Shown: in pieces, positions 1 to 9,241 of the stretch
Layout of the letters: each line of letters begins with the position of its first letter
How positions within the stretch are numbered: position 1 is the first letter of the stretch
Assembly (NCBI GenBank): GCA_025677835.1
Contig: JAIXMR010000149.1
Span: forward strand, 1 to 41,851
From: Sporodiniella umbellata
Taxonomy: Eukaryota > Mucoromycota > Mucoromycetes > Mucorales > Rhizopodaceae
DNA: 41,851 nt
Direction: 5' to 3'
Translations under genes and position numbers: made by a program
Notes under the pieces: generated by a model
The model's input: the letters and a program-made list of their open reading frames with translations, nothing else
The model's database searches: none
What the model was told of the DNA's origin: nothing

Positions 1-29
1 GGGGGTTTATTAGTGTTGTAAAAAAGCTC

Positions 30-1076
30 TTAAACTACAAAAATACTAAAAAGTAGATAAAACAAGATAGAAAAGCAAATAAGGCAAGAGGGAAAAAGAA
101 TACCAGCAGAAGATGTATGTGAAGCAGGCACAATATAATTGCTCATGATGTCTAAAACAAATATTAGGCATGTTTGTATGATCCCACCTTACCTTGTACG
201 CGGCATGGCGCTTTTCTTTTTTGACAGACCAAAATTTCTTTGCTCTCCGAAGAGTTGAAAAAAAGATTAAGGTGAGAAACAACAAGCTCTGTATTATTCT
301 CAGGAGGGCCGCCACTGAAATTTGGGTTGCCATCCGTCCAATGATTAACCATGATACGGCCAGGTGTGCTTGGTACATGCGTTGTCATTTCACCTACATG
401 AACACCATCTACAAAAAACTTAACTATACCCGGTGTCCAGTCAAAGCGATATTCGTGGTATCCTTGTGTTGGATCGAACCCTAGGCCGTATTTTTGATGA
501 GTCAAAGGTGAAGCTGAACCGTCTTTATTGTAAATTTGTGGCTGGACAGCAAAATAGGTTTGCCATGGATTTGTCAACCGACTTAGAGTTTCCATATCAA
601 TTTCGCTGGATACATTGTGATAGTAAAAGAAAGCAGCAACAGTTCCCGGAACTTGACTGGTTTTCATACGCGCGCGAAAAGTACCATACAAGAAATCCGA
701 CCTAAATCGATAATTGAGCCAACGGCGTAGGTTTTCAAATTTACCTCTTGGTGCCTATAGATGCTGAAGTGTATTTGTTTTGGTTTTTTTTGACAGACAA
801 CGATAGGCCTTGCAGAGTGAGCTTAACATTGTGAGGCGAAAAAATACGATCAAGACTGTTTTTCGCTTTAGATTGCACAGTGTAATCCATCAGTTGATGA
901 AATCGGTCGGTGCTACTTAATATTTTATACTGGCTATAGTCGGAATACCAAATCTGACTCCACAACTGATTGCTTTCATCCAAGAAGCCACAATCGCATA
1001 TGATGGGTTCAGCCTTTTGAGTAGAAACCAATCCTATATACCCACTCAAAAATAGAAGAAAACCAAACCGAATCAT
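30..1076 (-). CDS. GPI-anchored GH16 glycosidase/transglycosylase
   Basis: Secreted glycoside hydrolase family 16 protein, probably acting on cell-wall beta-glucan or chitin-glucan links like Crh-type enzymes; the substrate is inferred. Three exons on the minus strand: 1076-745, 701-193 and 151-30, with introns 702-744 and 152-192 (GT-AG, 43 and 41 bp). The joined frame gives 320 residues. Seen directly: an N-terminal signal peptide (MIRFGFLLFLSGYIGLVS), the GH16 catalytic motif EIDME in SSEIDMETL (first Glu nucleophile, last Glu acid/base), and a YGTFRARMK strand typical of the fold. The third exon adds a small-residue stretch (SHTSSAG) and a hydrophobic end without charges, which reads as a GPI-attachment signal. 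Without exon 3 the protein would stop at YKHA and lose the anchor. It is divergent from the small Cys protein gene, 178 bp away. Confidence 0.88.
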
Positions 1077-1254
1077 GAAGGGAAATTTTGGAGAGAAAAA
1101 AGAGGAAAGGCAATTAGGCTATACACGCATATATACACTTTCTTGTAAAAATGGGTTTCATCGTCCTAAAATGAGCGAATACCATGTTACACTAAATAGA
1201 AACCCAAGACAAATTTTTTTTTTCTTCTTAAAAATTTAGTCTTTTTTGATAAAA

Positions 1255-1439
1255 ATGTGCAAAAGGATTAGTTGTGCTGATTGTGGTAAATATACTTGGG
1301 CAGGTAAGCAAATAAAGCCAAATACAAGTACAGTAAAATAAAAAAGAAGATGACTAAGTGTAATATAGGCTGTGGTCAACACATTGAGCAAGCATTAGCT
1401 GGTTTGAAAGATGAAGAAATTTGTCAGTGCAAGAAATAG
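1255..1439 (+). CDS. Small conserved cysteine-rich protein (39 aa), intron-split
   Basis: Two exons, 1255-1303 and 1369-1439, joined across a 65-bp GT-AG intron with a branch-like TGACTAAG. The product is 39 residues with CADC, TWAGCG and CQC motifs (six cysteines) and an amphipathic middle HIEQALAGL. I recognise the pattern MC..C..CGK.TWAGCG.H.EQAL as a short protein family widespread in fungi and other eukaryotes, function unknown. Paired cysteines suggest metal binding, but that is inference. Both exons are far too short to stand out as open reading frames. The in-frame join, ending at TAG, and the family match are the support. It shares a 178-bp divergent promoter region with the GH16 gene. 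Confidence 0.8.
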
Positions 1440-1765
1440 ACATTACACTCGTTGTTTAACTTCAAACACCCCTTTCGAGAAGAAACAAAAGTCTACTCTT
1501 ACTTGAGCTAAATATATAGCAAAACAAATAAAGCCTTGTTACTTCTTCAAGACAGAAAATTATGTTTTTTTCCAGGCTAATTAGCAATAGATAAACAGTC
1601 CTGAGGATATTCTAGAATCTGTACTGGTCTTAAGCCCTCGACTTATTTTGTGTTACTATCGGAACGGAAACTTGTTTCTTTTGTTTGACTTGTTTATTAT
1701 TATTAGTTGTATAAAAAAAAAAAGTCTATGAAGTATCGATAATGACCAGCATTTATCTCGAGTGT
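1440..1765. other. Convergent spacer, no gene seen
   Basis: This 326-bp AT-rich spacer lies between the 3' ends of the small Cys protein gene and the MGCC gene. It has an A12 run near 1712 but no coding stretch or RNA gene that I could support. Confidence 0.6.
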
Positions 1766-2101
1766 TTAAATTGGTTGAACGCGGCGATGTTCGTACATGG
1801 CAGGCTTAATGAGAGACGGGAATCGCGTTTGGTAAACTGGTGGCGGATAACAGAGTACTTCTGACTAATGTATGCTTAATAACTAAATGGAAAAACAATT
1901 ACAATACCTTTTCTTTTAAAACCGTTTCCCGGTGCTGAGATATATGAATAAAATGCGTTCCTTTCCCTTTTGGCACTCTTTGGGCAACACCGTGAGTGTC
2001 CAGCACAACTTCATAGACAGTGTCCTATACTCAAATTAGTAAAGAGGATATTTAGCCTGGCAACTTACTTTCTCAATGCAATTTGACATACAACAGCCCA
2101 T
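1766..2101 (-). CDS. Unknown 82-aa protein with N-terminal MGCC
   Basis: Three exons on the minus strand: 2101-2069, 2024-1908 and 1864-1766, with GT-AG introns of 44 and 43 bp. Phases agree and give 82 residues ending at TAA. The protein begins MGCCMSNC. Gly2 followed by Cys3, Cys4 and Cys8 is the usual layout for N-myristoylation plus palmitoylation, so peripheral attachment to a membrane is the best guess. The rest is basic and proline-containing (RVPKGKG, YPPPVY, SLIKPAMYEHRR) with no domain I recognise. Support is the clean three-exon frame with consensus GTAAGT and GTATTG donors, and a TATA-like box about 90 bp upstream of the ATG. No single exon exceeds 40 codons. Alternative: a conserved but uncharacterised fungal family. 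Confidence 0.7.
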
Positions 2102-2695
2102 AGAGAAAGTAATGTATTATTAATAGTATTTTTTTTTTTTAAAAAAAAGAAAAGCAAAATAAAGTAATTAGGAAATCTTGATCCTTATTTATACCTCTTG
2201 AGTTCCCCGGATCATCTTTACTACAAGTATGTGTAACACACACGTATACCTCATATACGCCCTTATTTATATGAAAACCGGGACTTTTTTAATATATATA
2301 AAAAAAAAAAAGAAAAGGATTAGAAACATCAATAGTCTACAGCCTTACCCTCTTTTGCCGGACCTAGCCGTCGAGTTTGTGTAAACTTTTTTGCTTGTCA
2401 AGACAAAAAAAAAACTTGGTCTTTGTGCAAAGGTTAGTCAAGTAGCGATTAAAAAAGCTGTACTAACGATATTCTTCCAGTAGTCTTCTCTGGGCGAAGA
2501 AGATACTGTATTCAATCACTTTTTGCTAGACTTGAATTTTAATTATTGAAACTTTTATTTACTTTTGATGTTTCCCGAGCCATGAATAGGCAAGGTTGCA
2601 CAACGAGATTAGCTGCACCTTAATTAAAAGAAAAAAAAAACGGGGGAGGAGGGGGGGGGAGAGGACTTTAGAAGTAAAGGAGAGCAAGTTCTTTT
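2102..2695. other. Spacer upstream of the MGCC gene
   Basis: This 594-bp AT-rich spacer lies between the SWIB gene stop and the MGCC gene start. It holds a TATA-like box (2186-2193) and, on the plus strand, TACTAAC at about 2461-2467 followed by TTCTTCCAG, which looks like a branch point and 3' splice site without an assigned gene. A G-rich run lies at 2642-2660. No convincing exon found. Confidence 0.55.
2186..2193 (-). promoter_or_regulatory. TATA-like box of the MGCC gene
   Basis: TATAAATA on the minus strand, 85-92 bp upstream of the ATG at 2101. Position and sequence fit a fungal TATA box; not otherwise tested. Confidence 0.4.
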
Positions 2696-3704
2696 CTAAA
2701 CGTAGTTTGTAGACTGAGTGGCTAGCAGTTCCTGCATTCGTTGTTGCGTCTAAACTATGGTGAATAGAAAAGCAAAAAAGTAGGTATAAAATCTTACTTT
2801 GGCTGTTAGGTAATGGAAAACAGCTTCCTTTACCCAGGGTTGTTTATAGAATTCTGTTTGACGGACATCTTCTAGATTGACCTTGGTTTCGCCCAATACA
2901 GCCTGTAAAAGTCAACATCGGAGATTAATATGAATCACATACCTCAATTTCTCTAGCTTGACTGTTGATCCACTTGTTCATGAATTCTTTGGGATGCGTT
3001 GAAAAGCGCATTAGAAAGTCGCGCTTAATTTTTGAGTTGCTAATACTCTGTACACATTGGACCACTTTATCGTCCAAAGCCAAGATGTCCTTTTGCACTT
3101 GAGAGGCTGAAACGACATTCATCATCTTTTGCTTCAGCACGCTGTCAAGCTCCACGTCTACATCATAGGCTTGAGGAGACAGGTTGAATTTTTTTCCTAC
3201 TCGGATGGTGTAGTGGAGCACAATCGGATCGGGTTGTGTCACATGGCGGCGGATCAGACCAGGAATTTCGTCAAACTGCACCTCGCTCATACCCAATAAG
3301 GCCTGCAATTTTTCATCACAGTGAATTTTTCGCTTGTCTTCCCGGTCCTGGTATGTTTTCATATAGTTCCACAGTTCGCTTACAATCTGCGGTTCGGTTG
3401 CTAACTTTAAGCCAGTTATTTCACTCAGACCTTCGTCTAACTTGTACCGCTGTGGCGTATAGTCTGGAACAAGAATAATCCGAGCTGGTACATCTTCTTC
3501 TCCTTTTCGCTTTACTTCGATACCATCGCTCTCAGGACTTGTTGTTTGTTTACGCCATTCGACTAAATTTCCTTTAGGGCACTTTACTGGATCCAATTCG
3601 ATCAAAATCGACTTGAAAAAAGAGGTAAATTTTTGAACTGGCTGTGCTTTTTTTGTTGGAATGATAGGCTAGAATAGAGTAAACAAACAAACACACATAC
3701 ACAT

Positions 3705-3736
<32 letters not shown>

Positions 3737-4229
3737 TCGCCTACATCCAGTAATCTGCCCTCTACTCTAAGAGTCCAAGAAGGATCATTTTCGCTGTTGA
3801 ATTCATATACTGGTCCGTCTGCTTCTTCTTCTTCTTCCTCTTCAGTTACTTGATCAGCTGCTGTATTAGAAATGAAAATACGCATGGTTCTTTTCACTTT
3901 TGTTGGTTTTCCAAGAGCTTCTTGAATCTCTAATCTTTTTTTCATTATGGCTGCATCCATGTTGTGTTCAAATTGACACAATTCTTCAAACAACTTGGAC
4001 TCGGGCACAAATAGTTCAATCTATTACAAGTGTTAATCTTTTGACATGGCTTATGTTTGAAGAACCTTGGGTGGAATGTTTCGATCCACCGGACGCTTTT
4101 TTCTACATTCAAAGCAGATTAATTGAGGACTTGGTAAAGGTCCATTTACTTTATATGATTATCAATAGAGTCATCTTCCTTTCTTTTTCGGTACTGAATG
4201 CTTTGAGTGTTTAAATTGGCGTATTGCAT
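2696..4229 (-). CDS. SWI/SNF-RSC chromatin remodelling subunit, SWIB domain (BAF60/SMARCD, Snf12/Rsc6 type)
   Basis: Nuclear subunit of a SWI/SNF-class remodelling complex. Six exons: 4229-4150, 4102-4066, 4020-3745, 3668-2943, 2902-2798 and 2749-2696; all introns are short GT-AG. The joined product is 425 residues. In order: a basic N-terminus (KKRPVDRN), the BAF60 region PESKLFEELCQFE with IMKKRLEIQEAL, an acidic run (EEEEEEE), WTLRVEGRLLD, FFKSILIELD, then a SWIB/MDM2 domain at about residues 203-280 (LSEITGLKL, LWNYMKTYQ, FDEIPGLIRRH), and the C-terminal helix FYKQPWVKEAV ending in QQRMQELLA. These blocks match the whole length of animal SMARCD proteins. The intron at 3669-3744 holds a TA/TG microsatellite, and the first donor after PPK is a weaker GTTCTT. 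Its start is 77 bp from the Yip1 stop codon. Confidence 0.9.
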
Positions 4230-4306
4230 CTTTTGATATTAAAATAAATAAAAAATAAAAAAAAAAAAAACCGTATATAAAAATTTATCAAATTTATTTA
4301 TTTTTT

Positions 4307-4794
4307 TTAAAACAAAGTCATTAAAGCAAAGCAAGCGTAGAACAAGCCAACAGGGTAAGCAACAAGGATACGCTGTTCACTCATGTAGAGTACGCTCGTG
4401 AACATACCCGAACTAGAGTAGGTGCACCAACAGATACTTAGGACAGAAAGAAAAGTACCAATGACATTGTCTAATTTCAAGACCACACTAAATCCACTCA
4501 ACATAACCATCGGCAACAAACAGTAACCCAAGACACTTGCTGTCCTGGAGCCGTCGATACCGTTTTCGCTCATCAAGTTCAAAATCAAGTAAATAGAAAC
4601 TACACCCAAGACGCCTACGCCATAGATATAACCAAAATGGGCTTTTCGAGAGAGTAAGAGAAAGATACCAAATAAAAAGATGAAAAGAAGAGGGCCTGCA
4701 AGATCCGCATCATCCATAATTGTGCTGGGTACTGTACGGAACGGATTCAAGACCGCTAGACTCTTTTTCAATAAGTTTTTAAAGATAAACACAT

Positions 4795-4831
<37 letters not shown>

Positions 4832-5141
4832 AACATACAATGCAGTTTTATGTCTTTACCTTTGTTTTGATGTGCTCGAAATTCAGTCCGAGTTCTTCTA
4901 ACAATGGAGGTTCATCTGCATAACCTCCAGTACCAAACGCGCTCCAAAAAGAGCCTTGTTGATAGTACTGAGCCGAGTGCATCTCGCCTGAAGGTGCTGC
5001 GTTCGATTCATAGTAACTGGTGTTAGCGTAGGGATCATAGTTTGAGCTATAAAACTGTAAATTGTCATCAGCCCCTCGTTGTGGCTGATAATATTCTTGA
5101 TTGTTATCAAATAAAACGGAATGAACAGGTTGTTTAGCCAT
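4307..5141 (-). CDS. YIP1: Yip1/YIPF5-family Golgi membrane protein
   Basis: Multi-pass membrane protein of ER-to-Golgi transport that works with Ypt/Rab GTPases and Yif1. Exon 1 is 5141-4860 (94 codons) and exon 2 is 4762-4307; the intron 4763-4859 carries TA/TG repeats. The product is 245 residues, close to YIPF5 (about 257). The N-terminal half is cytosolic and rich in Tyr, Gln and Ser. Then come LEELGLNFEHIKTK, SLAVLNPF, the family signature DADLAGPLLF and five hydrophobic segments, including ASVLGYCLLPM, ending FALMTLF. The exon join KTK|SLAVL is fixed by family conservation and requires a 3' splice site reading TTGAAAAAG, A-rich rather than pyrimidine-rich. Confidence 0.92.
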
Positions 5142-5251
5142 AGATGATTAAGAAACCCAAAAGAAAAAAAAAAAAAAAAAAAAAAAAGAATAATAATAAA
5201 AAAAAACAGCAGAAAAATTATTATTATTATAATTTTTTTCGGGCACAGCGT

Positions 5252-5657
5252 TTATTTTAACCAGCAATCGCATTCTACTTCTTTAGTTACTTTACTTTGT
5301 TCAATAATGAATTTTCCCTCCTTGTATTTCTGCGGTTCTTCTAACGCCCTTAGGTATTTCCAGCCTAAGCGTATCTGACACTGATTACAGTTGATATCAG
5401 CTATGGTATGGATACCTGTCAACATCATTCGTTCTTCTTTTGTACCCAGTTTCACGTTGATCACTTGATCCACGAGATAAGCAGGCCCAGTCTACCCATC
5501 TCATTAGTTTTTTATTATTTCTGGGTTTGCTCCTTACCTGACCCTGAAAATTTCGAGAGATGATTGAATTCTGCTCCAGCAAATGGGCATGGCAAACATG
5601 ACAAGTAAATAGTCTTTTTGAGTTTAAATAATTGCGATGTTTGCATTTTTCCATCAT
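5252..5657 (-). CDS. Yippee-like zinc-binding protein
   Basis: Small conserved zinc-binding protein of the Yippee family (YPEL; fungal Moh1-like). Exons 5657-5538 and 5491-5252 flank a 46-bp GT-AG intron and give 119 residues. Seen: YLNSKRLFTCHVCHAHL, then SRNFQGQ, AYLVDQVINVKLG, LTGIHTIADINCNQC and GWKYLRALE..KYKEGKFIIE, which follow the family pattern throughout. Two CxxC pairs (CHVC and CNQC) form the zinc site. Two adjacent ATGs (MM) are present; the upstream one is taken as the start. An A-run of about 34 (broken by G) lies just upstream of the start. The gene faces the 60-codon ORF and ClpX in a divergent arrangement. Confidence 0.93.
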
Positions 5658-5740
5658 GGATTTTGATAAACAGAAAAAAAAAGAGAAAAAAAAAAAAAAA
5701 AAAAAAAAAAGGATAAAGTGATTGAAAAACAACAGATCAC

Positions 5741-5923
5741 ATGGCTTTATCTACTAAAGAAAAGACAAAGCCCATCACGGTGTTTGTCAATGCCACTTTA
5801 CTCTCAAGCTTTCGCTACTTGTTGACGTCACCGAAAGTGGACTTTACCCTCCCAAAAAAAAGTCACATGTCTGTCTCTGATATGTGTAAGCTGATTGGTG
5901 TCTGTAAGAGAGCCTGGGTTTGA
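5741..5923 (+). CDS. Hypothetical 60-codon ORF upstream of ClpX
   Basis: An intact ATG-to-TGA frame encoding 60 residues (begins MALSTKEKTKPITVFVNATL). Composition looks protein-like, with mixed charges, a hydrophobic LLSSFRYLL patch and balanced codons, but I recognise no family and see no required splice join. It starts 83 bp from the divergent Yippee start and ends 94 bp before the ClpX start, so it may instead be promoter or 5' leader sequence. It contains the palindrome TGACGTCA (5823-5830), a CRE/bZIP-type site, which favours a regulatory reading. Evidence is only the open frame. Confidence 0.3.
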   Translation: MALSTKEKTKPITVFVNATLLSSFRYLLTSPKVDFTLPKKSHMSVSDMCKLIGVCKRAWV

Positions 5924-6017
5924 AACCATTGAAGATGCTAATGCAATTCGTTTCTATCGCTTTTCCCTCTTTTTTTTTTCTTATATACTTTCTACCCAAA
6001 AGATATTCTATCAAAGA

Positions 6018-7880
6018 ATGGCTTTCCGTTTCTTTTCTTTCTATCACGCTCATCGTATTTCATCAAAAAGCCGTTTTGTTTTGGTGAGAAGTTATCATAG
6101 TGCAGAGCATAGTGGAGGAGGATTGATGGGCATTGATAGTTTTTCTGCGCAAACACCCAAGAAAATGAATACGACTACACTTACTTTGGAACCTCAAATC
6201 AGCAACCCTCGTATGGTAACCCCCTTAAAAAAAAAAAAAGAAAAAAAAAAAAAAAAAAAGGCTCATTGACCGTTTGGATGTGCTCGTTTGTAGATTGTTC
6301 AACATCTGGATGAGTATGTGATTGGCCAACACAAGGCCAAAAAGACGCTTGCTGTCGCAGTTTTTAATCACTATAATCGAGTACGGGCCAATCGAAAAAA
6401 CGTGGGGCCATCCGAAAGTTCAGTAGATTATCCCGAGGGTTATTCTATGAACCCACTTGAAAATAACTGGAACCAGCACTCTAGTTTTGGTAGAAAACGA
6501 TTGTATCCACCCAGCGTACTGACTCTTTTAGGCTCCCAGAGACTCACATGGATCAATCCACCTACCGAAGGCCATGCGAATCCAGAACAACGTCCAGTAG
6601 AATCTACATTGGAGCTTAAAGATCAAGACACGACTGTGCATGATAAAAGCAATGTGCTGTTGATTGGTCCAACAGGCTCAGGAAAAACCCTATTGGCAAG
6701 AACGTTGGCTCAGGTATTACAGGTGCCTTTTTCAATGTCAGATGCTACCCCTTTTACACAAGCAGGTTATGTGGGTGAGGATGTAGAGTTAGTGATTCAT
6801 CGATTGTTACAGGTATTGTTGTCTTAATGAAGCATGCGATGTTAACCCATCCTTATTTTCACTAGTCTTGTGATTTTGACGTACAAAAAGCAGAATCGGG
6901 CATTGTATTTATTGATGAAATCGATAAAATATCAAGAAGATCAGATTCGCATGGAGCGTCGAGAGATGTATCGGGTGAAGGTGTACAGCAGGTGAGGTCT
7001 TTTTTTTGAGAGAGAGAGAGAGGTAGTCTTTTGATTGAAGATTGACTTACTTTGTATTCCAAAAAAAAAAAAAAAAAAAAAAAAAGTCACTGTTAAGAAT
7101 GTTGGAAGGCACTACGATCAATATCACTGATAAATCCAATCACTCTCCCTCCCGACGAGGGCCTCCTACAGGCGCCAACAAAGGGGAAACCTATTCAGTG
7201 GATACCAGTAACATTCTTTTTATTCTGAGTGGTGCTTTTGTAGGGCTTGAGAAGATTGTGGAAGATAGAATGGCGAAAGGGGTAAGAAAAAAAAAAAAAA
7301 AAGAGGGCCTATGGTGTGTGGGGATGACTGCTGTTCTTTAACGTTCTACCAGTCAATTGGCTTTGATGCGTATTTAGGTTCTGAGAACAAAAAGAAATCG
7401 AATGACGCGCTACAATCTGTGGAGCCTGCAGATCTCGTTAAATATGGCTTTATTCCAGAATTTGTAGGCCGAGTGCCTGTGGTAGCCTCGGTGAATAATT
7501 TGGAGGTAGAAGATTTAGTACAGGTTTTGAAAGAACCCAAGAATTCACTCCTAAAACAATACCAAGAACTTTTTCGTCTGAATCAGATCCAATTGAACTT
7601 TAGTCAAAGCGCCTTGAAAGCGATTGCATCTCAAGCGCTGGAGAAAAAAACGGGTGCGCGTGGGTTGCGACGTATAATGGAAAATCTGTTGCTGGACCCC
7701 ATGTACGATACGCCTGGTTCTCATATCAAACAAGTCGTGATTGACAGCAAAGTAGTGCAAAAGGCGAAAGCTCCCATTTATATTTCTACCAGCCATCCTT
7801 CTCTGGTAGATAAAATTATTCAACAAGATGACTGTGTAGAGATGGAAGACGATACCCGTAAACGAATGACTCAAGTCTAG
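6018..7880 (+). CDS. MCX1: Mitochondrial ClpX-type AAA+ ATPase (Mcx1)
   Basis: AAA+ unfoldase of the mitochondrial matrix. In fungi that keep ClpP it feeds the protease; in yeasts Mcx1 acts alone (in heme synthesis). Five exons: 6018-6215, 6294-6812, 6866-6991, 7087-7281 and 7353-7880, all frame-consistent, giving 521 residues. The N-terminus ([20 protein letters not shown]) is basic and Ser-rich, a typical presequence, and no ClpX zinc-binding domain is visible, as in fungal Mcx1. Seen: [19 protein letters not shown], Walker A GPTGSGKT (about residue 191), GYVGEDVE, Walker [38 protein letters not shown], the [11 protein letters not shown] pore and small-domain region, and [13 protein letters not shown] (sensor 2). 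The intron at 6992-7086 ends in a run of more than 20 A before the G. A TATA-like CTTATATAC lies about 35 bp upstream of the ATG. Confidence 0.93.
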
Positions 7881-7988
7881 TCTTTTCTGTACACACCCAG
7901 AAAGACGGATCTATCCAAAGAGCTGCAAAATAAAATGTTTGATCTATAAAAACTAGTAAACATGTCAAACGCGTCTATTTTTTTAAAA

Positions 7989-8026
<38 letters not shown>

Positions 8027-8684
8027 TAATAATAAGAATAATAATAATAATAATTCCAGTCCCGAACAATGAATGCTTGCGTGCACCCTCCCTCAAGCGG
8101 GGGGGAAGGGAGAGACGATTGTTTTCCAAGGGCAAGTCTTGGTGTCGCAATAGCTTATTTTACGACATGCCTTTAACCCAGGTTTGACTCTCGTTTTGGT
8201 TTTAGAGTAAGTTTACTCATCTCTTTCTCTCACCGTCGATGAAGGAGGGCGTTTGTGGTTTATTCATTTTACTGGATCTATCAAGCCGGTCGTGATGCCA
8301 CTCAAAAAGATATGAGGGGGGGGAGATCAATTAGGCGAAGTTTTAGCCTATCGTTTCCACCCTTCGTACAGACCCTGGGCTTGTCAGGCGATCCAGTACA
8401 TCTTACGAGGAAAGCTCTTAGCGTCTGTGTCAATACTTGGCTAAGAAAGAAGCGTATTAAAAAAAAAAGGAGTAAGATTGGCAGTTGTATTGTAAATCCA
8501 TAGTTTATTTTCAAGCCCTTTTTTAAAAAAGCGATTCAAGGCCCTTTGAGAGATGATCAAGTGTCGTCGCACCAGGACTCTTCACGCGGTCCATGTTACT
8601 GACCGGGTGGCTGACCCAAGCAATTCGCTTGTTTCTTGCCCAACCCTACGGGCACTGCTTAAAAGCCACTTTTGGGTGGATCTA

Positions 8685-8715
<31 letters not shown>

Positions 8716-9241
8716 CTCTCGTTGTCCTACAGACGCGTTTTAGGCAGGTAAGACAGAAAAATCCAAAAATCCTTTTTGTTCGGCTCGAAAGGCTAGCATC
8801 ATCTTAGTTGATTATAAAACACCCGATCGAATTCTCCTATTTGCGTTCTTGTTTGAATCCAAAAACAAAACAACAACAAAAAAAAAACCGTAAAAGCCAA
8901 AAGTCAAAAAAAAAAAAAAAGAGGGAGACTTGTTTCCCCTTTTATAAAAAAAAAAAAAAAAAAACAAACTCAGTCGAAAGTCACAAACGCTTTCTTTTGT
9001 TTTTTTTTTTTTTTTTTTGGGTTTTTTTCATGTCCTATAAATACAGCGCAAAACGAAAAAAATTGAAAATTATTACTTTTTCTTTTTCCTATTTTTTTTT
9101 TCTTTTTTTTTTTTTTTTGAAAATTTTTATTTTCTATTTCCACCTTTCCCATCGTGTAGAATTTAAGACCCGCTACCTTCCTTTTTAATTGGTTGTTGTG
9201 TGCAAAAAAAAAAAAAAAAAAAAAAAAGAAAGCTTTTCTTC
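7881..9241. other. Poorly resolved spacer with possible coding fragments
   Basis: This 1.36-kb stretch between ClpX and the FCP1-type gene holds a TAA/AAT microsatellite, a CA repeat (about 8689-8715) and several long A and T runs (9001-9018, 9104-9118, 9203-9227). From 8170 to 8700 the plus strand has three protein-like pieces in different frames: one reading GRLWFIHFTGSIKPVV (about 8246-8293), one GEVLAYRFHPSYRPW (about 8335-8380) and a hydrophobic one, FTRSMLLTGWLTQAIRLFL (about 8580-8637). I could not link them with convincing splice sites. It may be an unrecognised spliced membrane-protein gene, a decayed gene, or chance. Confidence 0.35.
7989..8054. repeat. TAA/AAT trinucleotide microsatellite
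   Basis: About 20 copies of an AAT unit with a few interruptions (TGAT, AAG), just downstream of the ClpX stop and probably in its 3' region. Seen directly. Confidence 0.9.

Noticed and set aside
5895..6017. Earlier start for ClpX
   Set aside because: The upstream frame is low-complexity (SLFFFSYIL), and the ATG at 6018 gives a typical mitochondrial presequence.
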